DNA of 64,000 nucleotides from Herpetomonas samuelpessoai (GCA_030849835.1 JASAOC010002019.1:1-64000); one strand, 5' to 3'. Positions 21,202-31,931 are shown, numbered from the stretch's first letter. A program made the numbers and translations. Notes: generated from the letters alone by a model not told the origin.

Positions 21202-21984
21202 GCGATGGCCTAGGGGAAAAAGAAGGAAGGAAAAGCTAGTGAGTGAATGTGAATATATTTTTAATGTCAGTGGAATGGCTGAAAGTCTTTAAAATCACTC
21301 GTACTAGCACGTCGGCCAAGTGAGAGAAAGTATATTTGCGGAAAAGGGAGCACCAGAAGAAATATGAGCCATCGCGAAACGTCGAAGAGAGTGTATACGT
21401 TCCTCACCCCTCTCTCTTTCTCCGTCATCCAACACCGAGACGTCTTCACCCCTAAAAGACCCGCAGCAAAGCCAGCAGGAGATTCTCAAGCAACGAGTAG
21501 AGTTGCGGGACGTTAGGTGAGCAACGGAAGAGCTGCAACCCGGCAAGACAAGAGTGGCATAGAAATAGAGAAGGCCCCAACCAGGTTCACGCTGTCACCA
21601 TCACGGTAGCTGTGTGAATGGTGGTATCATAATTCCCTCTCTCTCTTTCTGTCCTCCTTTCACAATCTTGTTTCACACCTCTTTAGTCGTACTTACGGGG
21701 TCTACCTTCCTTCTTTTCTTTTCGATTTTTTTTTTTTTGTGTGTATGTGAGACGGTGTCAATTAAATACTCGAAATACGTTCCCTACGAGCGCCAAAGAA
21801 AAATAAAGGGCGACAAAAATGGGTGAGGTTGCCCTCAACGACAAAGCACATGCGACGATAACAGCAGCATACGTAGCAAGGGAGACGTCATGAACAATGC
21901 ACGCAAGTGCCAGGCATGAAGCCAGGACCGCGTAACTCTGTTCAATGACAAGACCGAGTCGAGAGCGTGATTCGAGAACAAACT
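21202..21984. other. Intergenic region
   Basis: No gene seen. It contains the acceptor of the WD40 gene and, near 21728-21740, a run of T on the plus strand downstream of the prohibitin gene. Confidence 0.65.
21210..21236 (-). promoter_or_regulatory. Trans-splice acceptor candidate for the WD40 gene
   Basis: The minus strand reads TTTTCCTTCCTTCTTTTTCC then CCTAG. The AG is at 21211-21210, leaving a 5' UTR of about 8 nt. Confidence 0.65.
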
Positions 21985-22791
21985 TTACTTGTTCATGTTC
22001 ATCAGCATCTTGCTGTCGCTCGGCAGAAAGGTCGTGTTCGGCATGGAAGCGAGTTGGTTGGCGACGTCGACAGCAGCCTCAATACGGCGCAGCTCCAGGA
22101 GACCAGAACCAGAGCGGGCAATGGCTTCTGAGATAAGGCGCGCGGACTCGGCCTCGCCCTCCGCACGCACGACAGCGGCCTGGCGTTTCTGCTCGTTCTC
22201 CAACACCACGTAGCGGTACCGCTCTGCCTCCTGCTGCGCCACCTGCTTCTGCTCCACAGCCACCATAAATTCGTGACCGAACTGAATGTCCACAAGGGAG
22301 AGGTCCTCGAGTTGCAGGCCGAATTGATTAACCTTCTCCTGCATCAGCTGGTAGATACGAGCCGACACAGCGTCGCGCTTCTGGATCAGCTCCTCCGCCT
22401 TGTACTCTGCCACAACGGCCTTGAGGATTTCGTTGCTGACGGAAGGAAGGATGCGCTCGTCGTAGTCCATGCCAAAGGTACGATAAATCTGCGGGAGGCG
22501 GTCCACCATGGGGCGGAACAGCACACGCAGCCGAATGTTCACCATCTGCAGATCCTTTGTGCCCGTCATGGTCTGCAGCGTGCGAGGGCGAATACGGACA
22601 TTGAAGCGCTTGACGTCGTCAAGGCCAACAATGCGCGCCTGCAGGCCTTCGCCATAGACTGAGTCCTTCAGACCGGTGATCTTATTGTAGAGAATACAGG
22701 CCTCACCAGGGTACACGACGAAGCAGCAGCTGTAGAGGCCGGCGCCAGCGGCAAGCGTGCCAATAGCAATCTTCTGGAGCAGACCAGCCAT
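21985..22791 (-). CDS. PHB1: Prohibitin 1 (268 aa)
   Basis: This is a full-length prohibitin; family members are about 272 residues. A hydrophobic N-terminal segment (residues 5-27) would anchor it in the mitochondrial inner membrane. The SPFH/PHB domain runs from about 25 to 180, with VYGEGLQARI, FNVRIRPRTLQTMTGTKDLQ and FGMDYDERILPSVSNEILKA. A coiled coil follows (EQKQVAQQEAERYRYVVLEN onward), and the end is TFLPSDSKMLMNMNK. PHB1 and PHB2 alternate in ring complexes that stabilise inner-membrane proteins. The N-terminus (GLLQKIAIGTLAAGAGLY) and the DLQMVNIRLRVLFRP block fit PHB1 rather than PHB2. It lies next to EIF4G3, as I recall for T. brucei and Leishmania. Confidence 0.93.
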   Translation of the reverse strand: MAGLLQKIAIGTLAAGAGLYSCCFVVYPGEACILYNKITGLKDSVYGEGLQARIVGLDDVKRFNVRIRPRTLQTMTGTKDLQMVNIRLRVLFRPMVDRLPQIYRTFGMDYDERILPSVSNEILKAVVAEYKAEELIQKRDAVSARIYQLMQEKVNQFGLQLEDLSLVDIQFGHEFMVAVEQKQVAQQEAERYRYVVLENEQKRQAAVVRAEGEAESARLISEAIARSGSGLLELRRIEAAVDVANQLASMPNTTFLPSDSKMLMNMNK

Positions 22792-23853
22792 GACGGAAGT
22801 GCGTGATGTGCTCGGGAAATAAAGAAAAGGAAAGATAAGGTCAGCTGAAGTTCAACAGTAGAGACAGCTGCGGGCGTATATGCTAGGCTAGGGGCTAACC
22901 GGAGCAAACTGAAGGAAAGAACAACTAAGTGTGTTTGAAGTGAACCGTAACGGGAGACACATGGGGAGGTGGTCAAGAGGAGTGAGCATTGTAATTGAAG
23001 GCTGGAGTGTCCAGAAAAAAAAAATAGAGGCAGCATTTCGCATGTCGTTTGCAGGACCACCATGCCTTGTGAACTGATTCCACGAGAAGGTACCCATCGC
23101 GTGCGTCACGACGATCTAGGAGGATGTGCGCTCCGCAAAGCAAAGAAAGGAGGGAAGTCCGCACAGCGCTGCAGTCTTGCACATGAAGTGCTCTCCCCCC
23201 TCCCCCCATGTCACAAGGGCCTTTGCCTCCGTCCTGCAGAGCGAAGAGAGAGGGAAAGAGAGCAATGTGTGTGTGGAAAGTATTTTCTTCCTTCACACTG
23301 CGCTCGTGCAGGCCAGCTGAGCCACAAGAGTACACCTGCCTCTGCACCCAGCCAAGGCTGATCTCCCTTCATGCATTGGACATCGCACACGTGAAGTGTA
23401 TTCACTTACACGGAATTCGTTAGCTGTCTGATTCAAACGCACAGACGCGTTGGGACGTCGTCAAAAGAAAAGAGGGAGACAGGTTCACAAGGCAGCTACA
23501 GCGGGTGAACAGGCGCACCGGGAGGTCACGGCAAGAAGGAACATCAAATCAAGAAGAAGGGTCAATAGTCGACTTAATGTTTAATGGCAGTTATACGAAC
23601 AAGTAGGAAGCGAAAAGAGCGGTGGAGCCACGCGAGTTTCCCGCCGACGACAGTGATGCGTGAGGGTAATCGGGGAGTTTTGTTTTGCTTGGCTCTCAAC
23701 TTTGGTTCGCAGTTAATCCTACGTAATTATGTAATGAACAAAACAAAGAGGGAAAGAGAAGGAGAAAGATTCAAGCTGAGATTACCGAGCGGGCGCTCAT
23801 GGAGACCGTGAGAAATGCGAGTGTTACAACCCTTGTTGAAGAAGTGAGTCCGG
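22792..23853. other. Intergenic region between EIF4G3 and prohibitin 1
   Basis: About 1.06 kb without a credible ORF. It includes the prohibitin acceptor, plus-strand A runs near 23016, and purine-rich stretches near 23740-23770 that may mark the EIF4G3 3' end. Confidence 0.6.
22811..22838 (-). promoter_or_regulatory. Trans-splice acceptor candidate for prohibitin 1
   Basis: The minus strand reads CCTTATCTTTCCTTTTCTTT and continues to an AG at 22812-22811, about 19 nt before the ATG. Confidence 0.55.
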
Positions 23854-25749
23854 CTAGTGCGCCGACTGGAGGAGTCGGTACTCGGTGACAATCTTTGCAT
23901 ACAGCGGGTTGGACTCAACTTCCTGGGTGAGGAGCTGCTGGATGGTGTCATCCTCGACGATACCCATGGAGTGGAGAGAGGAAATGATGGCGCTGATGAG
24001 ACGCTCCACGCCAGGCTTCGGGTCCGCGGGCTCGCACAGCGTATAAATCACCGTGTAGTTGAGCGTCACGCGCTCTTCCTCGCTGCTGGCAGCGTCGGGC
24101 CGAGGCACCTTGGCCCAGAAATCCATGAGCGTGTCGACCGTGTACTCGTCCGGCTCCGTCATGCGGTTGTACGCCATGCACAGGACGTTGGCAGCGTCGT
24201 AGTACACATCAGCGTTGATCTCCTCGTCTGATGACGCCAGCTGCACCATGCTCATGAGACGCTCAGGGAACCTGGGCACATCTTCAAGCAGACCATCCTC
24301 CACCGCGGCTGCGAGGGCGCCAGCGAAACCTGCGAACATCTCCTCGTCGGCCAGGAACAGCCCGACAATAAGGAAGCTACACGCCTCCCGCTGCGTTTCT
24401 TTCCTCGTCGTTGTGCATGCGTTCTTGATCACCTCCATCGCCACTGCGATGCACAGCTCCGCCTCGTTCTGGAACTCCCTGTCACAGTTGTTGAATTCCT
24501 CCACCCACTGCGGAATGAAGTCGTTGGTGCAGTCCGACACCCATTCCTGGAAGAGCCCATTGACGCGCAGCTCAAAGTTGACCAACTTCTCCGGAGGAGC
24601 TGCTGCAGCGTACGAAGACGTCGTCGTCGTCGTCGTCGGAGAGGAAATGCCCGCCTCTGCCGCACGAGATGCAAGAGAGGACGAGGGAGGAGCCGCTGTG
24701 GTAGGGGTGGCAGCGGTGTGCTTGCCCCCCTTCTCCTTCTTCTCCGGGACGTGATCCTTCTTTGCGGCGGCGAGGTCGCGCCAGCTCTTCGTCTCGCCCT
24801 TGCCCTTCTTACCGGTGGGGGACGAGGGGCCCGCGGCAGCACTCCTCTTACCGCCACCCGCAGCACTCTTGGCCACCTTTGGCTTGGCGCCCCAGTTGGT
24901 AGAGCGCAGATCGCGCAGGTCCATGATCTTGAAGCGGATACGGTGCGGATAAGGATTGTCCTGACGCTCGATCAGCTTCTTCAGAAGATCAAAGTAGTAG
25001 TCCACCCTCTGGCGGTGTTCGCGGTCCAAGGTCTCGCCAATCGTCTGAAACAGTTCCGCAAGCAGCTCAATGTTCTCTGGCTCGGGAAAGCCGCCATCTG
25101 CCGCGTCGCGCATGACTGTATCGACAATTTTAAAGATGGTGCCTTTGGATAGCACGTTCTTGAGGTACAGCTCGCCCACAAAACGCATGTTGGCGCGCTT
25201 GCGCCGCATGAAGTTGGCCCGCCGGAACTCACGGTCCTCCTCACTTAGGTTTTTGGTCTCCTCCGTCTCTGTGTGGCGGTAGTCGCGGAACTCCCGCTGG
25301 GACAGGCGTAAGATGGCGTCACGCAGCACGGAGTGCGGTTTTCCCTCGATGCCACGCTCCGTGATGCTGACCTCGAACGTAGCAAGGCGGTTGCACACCG
25401 CAGCGTACAGCTTGCTGTTCTCTGGTTCGTCGAGCACCTTCTGGATAATGATGGACACGACGCTTCCGAGCATCTCCGGGGTTGCGAAGATTTCCTTGGT
25501 GCACAGCTTCTCCACCAGTGTCTCGAAGTTGCGCTCGCTCATCTTGTTCAGCGAGCCCTGCACCAGACGCTGCACCCATTCCTCGGTTGTCTGCGCAGAG
25601 CCCTTGGCCTGCCACGCGTTCTCGCCGCGCACCAGCTTGGTCTGCGCCATGCGACGCCGGCGGCACACCTCATCCAGGGAGAAGCCCGGGTACGGCGGCT
25701 CCGTGTAGTTATGCCGCACGCTGCGGATCTGCTCAATGCTGAACTGCAT
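23854..25749 (-). CDS. EIF4G3: Translation initiation factor eIF4G-like, EIF4G3 type (631 aa)
   Basis: The N-terminus (FSIEQIRSVRHNYTEPPYPG) leads into a MIF4G HEAT domain over about residues 65-290 (NKMSERNFETLVEKLCTKEI, GELYLKNVLSKGTIFKIVDT, RIRFKIMDLRDLR). A Lys/Ala/Ser-rich linker with a run of six Thr follows at about 300-400. A second helical domain fills about 405-631 (FQEWVSDCTNDFIPQWVEEF, CSFLIVGLFLADEEMFAGFA). In trypanosomatids this short eIF4G binds EIF4E4 and EIF4A1 and serves general cap-dependent translation. YPGFSLDEV near residue 20 resembles a YxxxxL eIF4E-binding core but has Asp at the usual hydrophobic position. EIF4G4 is the closest alternative. The neighbours (prohibitin and U1-70K) favour EIF4G3 by recalled synteny. 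Confidence 0.85.
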   Translation of the reverse strand: MQFSIEQIRSVRHNYTEPPYPGFSLDEVCRRRRMAQTKLVRGENAWQAKGSAQTTEEWVQRLVQGSLNKMSERNFETLVEKLCTKEIFATPEMLGSVVSIIIQKVLDEPENSKLYAAVCNRLATFEVSITERGIEGKPHSVLRDAILRLSQREFRDYRHTETEETKNLSEEDREFRRANFMRRKRANMRFVGELYLKNVLSKGTIFKIVDTVMRDAADGGFPEPENIELLAELFQTIGETLDREHRQRVDYYFDLLKKLIERQDNPYPHRIRFKIMDLRDLRSTNWGAKPKVAKSAAGGGKRSAAAGPSSPTGKKGKGETKSWRDLAAAKKDHVPEKKEKGGKHTAATPTTAAPPSSSLASRAAEAGISSPTTTTTTSSYAAAAPPEKLVNFELRVNGLFQEWVSDCTNDFIPQWVEEFNNCDREFQNEAELCIAVAMEVIKNACTTTRKETQREACSFLIVGLFLADEEMFAGFAGALAAAVEDGLLEDVPRFPERLMSMVQLASSDEEINADVYYDAANVLCMAYNRMTEPDEYTVDTLMDFWAKVPRPDAASSEEERVTLNYTVIYTLCEPADPKPGVERLISAIISSLHSMGIVEDDTIQQLLTQEVESNPLYAKIVTEYRLLQSAH

Positions 25750-26538
25750 CGCCGTACGGTCCTTTCCAACAAGCCTGTAAGGAGGTAGAGGGAGGCGGGT
25801 GATGGCACGTGTGGGTTGCCTTTGCTCCTCCTGTCTCTTGATATCTTGCTGGTGAGTCCTTTGTGAGTCGAGGAAATGCTCTGCTTCTTCGATGGATCTG
25901 GTGCGTAGAAGATGACGAGGAGATCGAAATTACGCAGGGTTCTTTTTCCCACTTCTGTGCGTGTGTTAATGTGCGCAGTTTGCGTCGCGTGTGTAGAAAG
26001 AGCTTGCACTATCGTTCCTTGTTTCCAAAAGAAAAAATAAGGGCAAAGCATAAAGATGAGCAAGATCGCCCGTAACAGAGGGAGAATCATGCAGCAGTGG
26101 CACATAGCATGGAAAGGGTGTGTTGCCTTGCATCTCAGCCTTTAAACGGCAGCCACGCACTCCCTGTGAACGAGAGAGAGTTTCTCCTCTTCCATCCCCA
26201 TTCAATCAATCGAACATGGCGCAGCCATCGAGGCAGAAAACGAACCTCAATCAGTGCGAGTGTTCCCGTGCTTTGAACGTCTCATTTTGTTTGTCTTTCT
26301 GCTTGAAGTTATTACGGATGCGTAGCTCGCACGTGGCACCCCCGTGTACACTCTCTCGTCCTACACATCGAGCCACAGCTCCCATTGGCTTCGTCGAGAG
26401 CTCAGCACACAAAATACCCGAGAGGAGAAACAAAACATCCAAAAAGCTCGAAAGGGATATTCGCAGCTGCCCTCCAAGGTGGTCATAGCGAGGCGGACGG
26501 CGCTGCCAACGACAGTTGCGGAGCTGGGGGTTTTACCG
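25750..26538. other. Intergenic region
   Basis: Contains the EIF4G3 acceptor close to its ATG. I see no other gene or RNA. Confidence 0.65.
25775..25799 (-). promoter_or_regulatory. Trans-splice acceptor candidate for EIF4G3
   Basis: The minus strand reads CGCCTCCCTCTACCTCCTTACAG, with the AG at 25776-25775. This gives a 5' UTR of about 25 nt. Confidence 0.6.
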
Positions 26539-27387
26539 TCAGTGCAAGCACCCCTCACCTAGAATCGATGCAAGCAACGCGTCGTCGTCGTCCATGGTAG
26601 ACGCGCCGGTGCCGTTGCTCGACGTCGCTGTCGGTGGCGGGGCTGGCGGTGCTGCCTTTGGGGCACCCGTCGCTGAAGAAGTCAGCGTGTCCCCTTGAAT
26701 GGCGCGCGCCGTGGCGAGGCGCTTGGGCAGGAACCCCGGCTCTGTGCGTCCCCTCTCCATGTCAATTATAATCGCATGGCCCCGAAGACGTTTCTTGCGG
26801 CTGTATTGCACCGCCTTGGCGGCCTCTGCGGGGAGTCCGAATTCCACAAAAGCATAGCGACGACTCTTGCCCGTTTGCTTGTCGCGTACAATACGCACGT
26901 TGAGGACGCGGCCGAACTGGTCCGCAAAGACACGGAGCTCCTCCTCCACCGCGAGCGCGGGAAGGTTCGCCATGACAGTGGTGCGGCGCGCGTCCGAGCG
27001 GATGTTCAGGTCGAGGAATGGGTTGTGGGAGGCCACCTCCTCCGTCATCTGCTGGAGCCATTTGCCCTGCCGCGTCGGGGGGTCCGTGGTGTCACCATCC
27101 CCACTGCTGGCGGCGACACTGTGGCCGGCCGTCTCCTTCTCAGCTGTCTCCACACGGCCCGCGGCACCTTTCCTCTGTGCCTCTTCCCTCACAATCGAGC
27201 GGGCACGCTTCAGGGTGAGGCCCGCTGGGCACCCCCCTTTAGAGCCGTGCTGGCGGCGGTGCAGCCGCCCGATGGGCGGAGGTGGTGGCCGCGCCTTGAA
27301 GAAGTCCCGCTTCCACGCCAAATGCTCCGCCACGCGCTGCTCCGCGGCCGCCTTGCGAGAGAGGTCAGATTCACTAGGGGTTTGCAT
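26539..27387 (-). CDS. U1-70K: U1 snRNP 70 kDa protein, trypanosomatid short form (282 aa)
   Basis: A single RRM occupies about residues 134-215: RRTTVMANL gives the RNP2-like strand, and SRRYAFVEF near 172 is RNP1. It is followed by IIIDMERGRTEPGFLPKRLA, the hallmark U1-70K segment (human VDVERGRTVKGWRPRRLGG). Upstream, HNPFLDLNIRSDARRT corresponds to the helix and DPY-like entry into the RRM. The protein binds stem-loop I of U1 snRNA. Trypanosomes use it for their very few cis-introns. It has no long Arg/Ser domain, as expected for kinetoplastids. The tail is an Ala/Pro-rich stretch ending in DDDDALLASILGEGCLH. The ATG at 27387 is the first in frame that makes sense. Confidence 0.88.
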   Translation of the reverse strand: MQTPSESDLSRKAAAEQRVAEHLAWKRDFFKARPPPPPIGRLHRRQHGSKGGCPAGLTLKRARSIVREEAQRKGAAGRVETAEKETAGHSVAASSGDGDTTDPPTRQGKWLQQMTEEVASHNPFLDLNIRSDARRTTVMANLPALAVEEELRVFADQFGRVLNVRIVRDKQTGKSRRYAFVEFGLPAEAAKAVQYSRKKRLRGHAIIIDMERGRTEPGFLPKRLATARAIQGDTLTSSATGAPKAAPPAPPPTATSSNGTGASTMDDDDALLASILGEGCLH

Positions 27388-28372
27388 GATGATGCACGGA
27401 AGGCTACGAAAAAGCGTCTAAAGCTGAGTTTCCGATCTACCCGTGCAGGCGTGAAAACGAACCAGAAGAGAGTTTGAAAGAACGTTGACGTGAACAGACA
27501 CGTCCGTAAAGCAACGAGCATATTTTCCCTTTTTTTTTGTCACCGTGCGTATTCATCACTGGAGTACAGGGACGCTGCCCCGTTCAGAAGATTCCTTTCG
27601 TTGCATTACCGAGAGCTGCACAAACACATGGAGCACTCCTTGTAAACACATCGAGGTCGCTTCACATGGTGGGTGGGAGGGGGGAGCTCCGTATTCCACA
27701 ACGGTAGCACCGCTGTGTGTGCTCGGTGCAGGCGTGTGGTACCAACAACGGACCTGTCATGGCATAGGTGTCGCTGGGACACTAGAGCCTTTCTGTGTTT
27801 GCTTCTCCTTTGTTGCTTCAGAACCGTACACCCACAGATCGCACACCTCTTTCTCGGTGGGTTTGCAAGCATGATCATAGCGAACGTTGGAGGAGGAAAT
27901 AAGAATTGCAGACGCAGATAAGGATGAGCAAGAGAGAGAGCGAGATTTGTTATTTTTGGCTTTCGCGTGTCTTGTAATGCAAAAACGGCCCATGAGCTAT
28001 GGAAAATGGAAAAGGAAATGAGAAATGAAAACTCATACGGCTGGCATCCTCACAGGTATGTTGAGATCGTCACCTTGCGCGCCGAGACAGGGAACAAGGA
28101 AAAGCAGAAGGAAAGAAAAATCATATAGCATGCAACAGCACTGCTGGTGAAGCACGGATAACAGTTGCTGTATGTGCTTTGCGTGTGTGTATGTGAACGT
28201 CTAAATTTGTAAGTCACCCACGGAAACGTGGTCAAGACCCATCCTCTACCACCCGTAGGTAAAGAAGAAACGAAAAGGCACCAACGGCAAAGGTGCTGCA
28301 ACACCTGAGAGAGGCTGGAGAAAAAGAAAATTGCACCCAGCGTGGAGTCACGAATTTGCCTGTGAGAGGGAA
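27388..28372. other. Intergenic region
   Basis: About 1 kb with no credible gene. A plus-strand T run lies near 27527-27538, and purine-rich stretches near 27900-28130 lie just after the kinesin stop codon. Confidence 0.6.
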
Positions 28373-31300
28373 CTACGCGCTCGCTACCGCTGCCGCACTT
28401 GGTTGCGACACACTTCGCTCCTTGGAGCTCTCGTGGGGGGAGTCTGACACTCCTGCAGAGGCACCCGTCGGGCTGGTGCCGGCACTCGTGCCACTCTCAT
28501 TGTACTCAATGTAGCAGAACAGACGCTTACCAGGGTTCTCAACGAGACCTTCGTGCTGCAAGTACAGCCACAGCGCGCTGCCGCGGAAGACATCTAATTT
28601 GGTCACGTCCGCCAGCTCACCGGGGGTGATGGCCATGCGCTGGCTCGCGTACTTCATTCGGCGGACGTTTACCTGCGCCAAGGCCTCCACCAGCGTTGAC
28701 ACCGGGACGTGCCATTCCTGCGTCAGACGCAGCGCGGCCGGGGTGAGCTCTGCCTCTACCGGAGGGGCGCCGCCAGCGGTATCGGCGTCAAGGCTGTCGG
28801 GCTGCGATGTTCCCACGTAGCGCGGGTACACCCCTGAGGCCTGTGAGAGGCCAATCACCCACGTCTCCATCTCCCGGACAGAAGAACACACCACGTCAAG
28901 GTACTTTCTCGAACGTGAGGAGGACGAGCTCCGGTACTCGAGGCTGAAGGACGTGAAGAAACTTTCATTCGCTTTGCACTTGAGGAAACTGGGTGTGCCT
29001 TGGCCAAGAATGATGCGCGTGACGTGGCACAGCTCAATGTGACCCATGCTGCCCAGCCGTAACGCCTGCTGCTTGTCATGGGAGGGGTCATCCCAGCAGA
29101 GTCGCTTGCGGCCGTGGCGCTCCACTACAAAAAAGAGGCGCTCGTGCAGCTTTCCGTCGCTACCTAGTCGGCGCATCGGCGACCCCATGTCCATGAAGGC
29201 GGCGATGGTCTCTCCCAGGCGCGCGTCGTCAAACGCTGAGTGTCGCAGCGGCCGCCGCTTCTGTTCCTCCTCAACGAGGCGCTTCTGTGTCCAGTACTTG
29301 TGCGGGCGGTTCGGGTCCACGCTGCCGAGCAACCGAGGGTCCGTATGCTGCCCTGGTGACGACGCCGTGCCGCGCCGCGGGTGCGTGCGCCGCATGGACT
29401 GCACGACGGCGTTGCCTGCCATAGCAAGGACAGCATGCCGAAGCCACGTCTCAGGATCTGCCGACGCTGAGGACGACGGCGACATGGACTTCGACGTGCG
29501 AGTACCCCGTGGGGCGGTGCTGCGGTTCTCTGTGTAGAGCGCCATCCACCGCTCCCGGAGCTGCGCCACCTCGACCGCTTGAGGTCCGTGGACCTTCAGC
29601 ACCGCCCACACTCTCTCCTGGGCTTGCTCGTGTGCATCCTCCTGCGAATGGTGAGAGGAAAGGAGGCGCGGGTCCTCGCCAAGTTCACTCGCGAGTGTCT
29701 GCATCTGTGTCGACAGCTGCAACGCAAACTTATGCATTTTCTCCTGTGATGCTGCCACCTCCCTCCGACGCTTGTCGAGTGCCTGTCGCTCCGTGTGTGC
29801 CTTTGTGTACGCCGCGTGCTCTACCTCCAGGGTGGCCACCATCGCAGCCTCCCGGCCCTTCTCCTCGCTCCGCAGTGCCTCCACAGCAGCGACCACCTCC
29901 TTCAGTTCCGCCCTCACGGCGCGGCGCGCGTGCAGGTACTCTGCGAGGGCCTCCTCCTTGGACTGCCGGTGCTGCTCCTTGAGAAGGCGCGCCATGCGGG
30001 CGGCCGCGTCGTTCGTCGTGCGCTCGCGACGTAAGCTTTCGCATAGTGCAGTCATCGCCGCCGTCTTCGCGGGGCTGGCTGGCACCGCCGTGCGCGTTGC
30101 CCCACGCAGGAGAGGGTTCTTGTCTCCCATAAGAGCTGCGGCGTGGGGAAGAAAGGAGGCCGCACAGCCTCGGCGTTCCTGCTCGCAGGCAAAAATGTGG
30201 AGATCTGCGAGGACAGCGTCGTGCTTGCGCAGCGCAGCGAGGAAGGCCTCCTCGGCCGCCGCATCCTGCGCGCTCGCTGCACTGCGCACCTTGACGGCCT
30301 TGACCTTGTCTGCAAAGTACAGGGAAGAAAGGCTTTCCTCGAAGGTGAGGGCTGTCGGGCTCACATTCACAATGAGAGAAATGCGCGCACCAGGCGAGGC
30401 GAAGGCGTCCCGGAGAACGAGCGTGAGCTTGCTGTCGCGATACGGAATGTGCCTGGCGCCTTCGTGCAGGCTATGCACCACGTTCCCAAGGGCTGTCAGG
30501 GAGCTGTTGATCTTCCGCAGCTCCTCGAAACCTTCCCCGCGGACGTCTGAATGCTTGGCCTTCTCGCTTCCAGCGAGGTCCGCCACTGTCAGCTTGCTGT
30601 ACATGAGGGGCATCATCGCGGAACCCAATAACGGGTTTGCTGCACCGTCAAACTCCGCGCAGAGCACTGGTTTCACCGCGCGCTGCTGGGGATCAAGCGT
30701 CGCGGTGATATACGCATCCCGTGCACGCAGGCACTCTTGCAGGGATGGAGCGTGAACCCTAAAGGGTGTTTGAAACATTTCAATGGTGAAGACGGCATGC
30801 GAGCGCGACGACGTGTCGTTGGCGGATGTCGCCCGCTGCACACGGCGGGCCGCGGCACGCTGGTAGACCTCCATGGCATCCGACAATGTCTCCAGCGGGG
30901 CACAGGTGAGGCCCGGCAGGCGCACCACGTCCTTCATCATGGCGGCGTTGACAACGGTGCCCTGGGTGCTGCGAGGGTTGAGCAGATCCCGGACCTCCTC
31001 CAAGTAAATCTCCACTACGCTAATCCCGAGCACAACATGTCGCTTCTTCCGTGCGCGCATCTGCTCTGCGTAATGCAGCAGCTCTTCCACAGCACGCATC
31101 AGCACACCTGTGTCCTCAGTCACAATATCATTGGTAAGAGGGTTGTTCTGGATGCCACCAAGGACCGTGTATGTCTTCCCGCTGCCAGTCTGGCCATAGG
31201 TAAGGATGCTGGCATTGGTGCCCCTGAGCGCCGCGTCCACCGCGTCGACGGCGGCGGCCTCGTACATGTCCGCCTGTGGGGTGTCCATGCCAAAGACGTT

Positions 31301-31492
31301 GTCGAAGCAGAAGTGAACGCTGCGGCTGTCTTTGCCGAGCTTTCCATCCCACAGGCGGAGCGTTGTGTCGGAGATGGCAGTGCACGCAACCCTTTCGTAA
31401 CGCTCCGTGCGGTGAATCTCGTTGACCGCATTTTCGAGCTTCGGTCGCACTCGGACCGAGACCGAGACCTGCCTGCTGTTTCCCGCATCCAT
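28373..31492 (-). CDS. Kinesin with N-terminal motor and PH-like domain (1039 aa)
   Basis: The motor fills about residues 5-405. The P-loop GQTGSGKTYT is near 98, switch I ANDTSSRSH near 224, switch II LADLAGSEKAKHSD near 308, and INSSLTALGNVVHSL with HIPYRDSKLTLVLRD follows. Between the switches is an insertion of roughly 55 residues (after FRVHAPSLQE) that most kinesins lack. A coiled coil covers about 480-640. From about 784 to 884 a PH-like domain (LHERLFFVVERHGRKRLCW to METWVIGLSQASG) could bind phosphoinositides, as in kinesin-3. A C-terminal helical block follows (VTKLDVFRGSALWLYLQHEG) that I do not recognise. It is an ATP-driven microtubule motor, probably plus-end directed from its N-terminal position. 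I cannot place it in a subfamily with confidence. Confidence 0.9.
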   Translation of the reverse strand: MDAGNSRQVSVSVRVRPKLENAVNEIHRTERYERVACTAISDTTLRLWDGKLGKDSRSVHFCFDNVFGMDTPQADMYEAAAVDAVDAALRGTNASILTYGQTGSGKTYTVLGGIQNNPLTNDIVTEDTGVLMRAVEELLHYAEQMRARKKRHVVLGISVVEIYLEEVRDLLNPRSTQGTVVNAAMMKDVVRLPGLTCAPLETLSDAMEVYQRAAARRVQRATSANDTSSRSHAVFTIEMFQTPFRVHAPSLQECLRARDAYITATLDPQQRAVKPVLCAEFDGAANPLLGSAMMPLMYSKLTVADLAGSEKAKHSDVRGEGFEELRKINSSLTALGNVVHSLHEGARHIPYRDSKLTLVLRDAFASPGARISLIVNVSPTALTFEESLSSLYFADKVKAVKVRSAASAQDAAAEEAFLAALRKHDAVLADLHIFACEQERRGCAASFLPHAAALMGDKNPLLRGATRTAVPASPAKTAAMTALCESLRRERTTNDAAARMARLLKEQHRQSKEEALAEYLHARRAVRAELKEVVAAVEALRSEEKGREAAMVATLEVEHAAYTKAHTERQALDKRRREVAASQEKMHKFALQLSTQMQTLASELGEDPRLLSSHHSQEDAHEQAQERVWAVLKVHGPQAVEVAQLRERWMALYTENRSTAPRGTRTSKSMSPSSSASADPETWLRHAVLAMAGNAVVQSMRRTHPRRGTASSPGQHTDPRLLGSVDPNRPHKYWTQKRLVEEEQKRRPLRHSAFDDARLGETIAAFMDMGSPMRRLGSDGKLHERLFFVVERHGRKRLCWDDPSHDKQQALRLGSMGHIELCHVTRIILGQGTPSFLKCKANESFFTSFSLEYRSSSSSRSRKYLDVVCSSVREMETWVIGLSQASGVYPRYVGTSQPDSLDADTAGGAPPVEAELTPAALRLTQEWHVPVSTLVEALAQVNVRRMKYASQRMAITPGELADVTKLDVFRGSALWLYLQHEGLVENPGKRLFCYIEYNESGTSAGTSPTGASAGVSDSPHESSKERSVSQPSAAAVASA

Positions 31493-31596
31493 GTCTGCTC
31501 GGGTGTCTTTCCGTGTGTTAGTCTAACTGCTCCTGTCTGTCCCGTGCGCGAATGCGGACCACGTCACGGTGAAGAAGGGTAGGAGAAGGTCACGCT

Positions 31597-31614
31597 CTGA
31601 AAGAGAAAGAACTT
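31597..31614 (-). promoter_or_regulatory. Trans-splice acceptor candidate for the kinesin gene
   Basis: The minus strand reads AAGTTCTTTCTCTTTCAG, with the AG at 31598-31597. This gives a 5' UTR of about 104 nt. Confidence 0.6.
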
Positions 31615-31931
31615 AATTCTAAAAAGAGGTCGGAGAAGCTTCTCGTTGCTCAAAGTCTGTCAAACGTACGCGCGACAGACTGTGTGGTGGTCTAATTGTG
31701 GAAATAATATATATATGTATTCAATGCGTGAGAAGAGGTGAATCTAGTGTAAACGTTGGAAGAAAACAGAAGAAAATATTGAATCTATGAATGAAAAGAG
31801 AGAAAAACAGGGACCTCCGAGAGGATCTAAAGGGGAAAAGAAACACGAACGAGGAGAAACTCTATTATGGTGCTTTGTTTCCACCAAAAGTCAACGCGTT
31901 TGTTAGGAGGAGAAGAAGTCGAAAATGTAGT

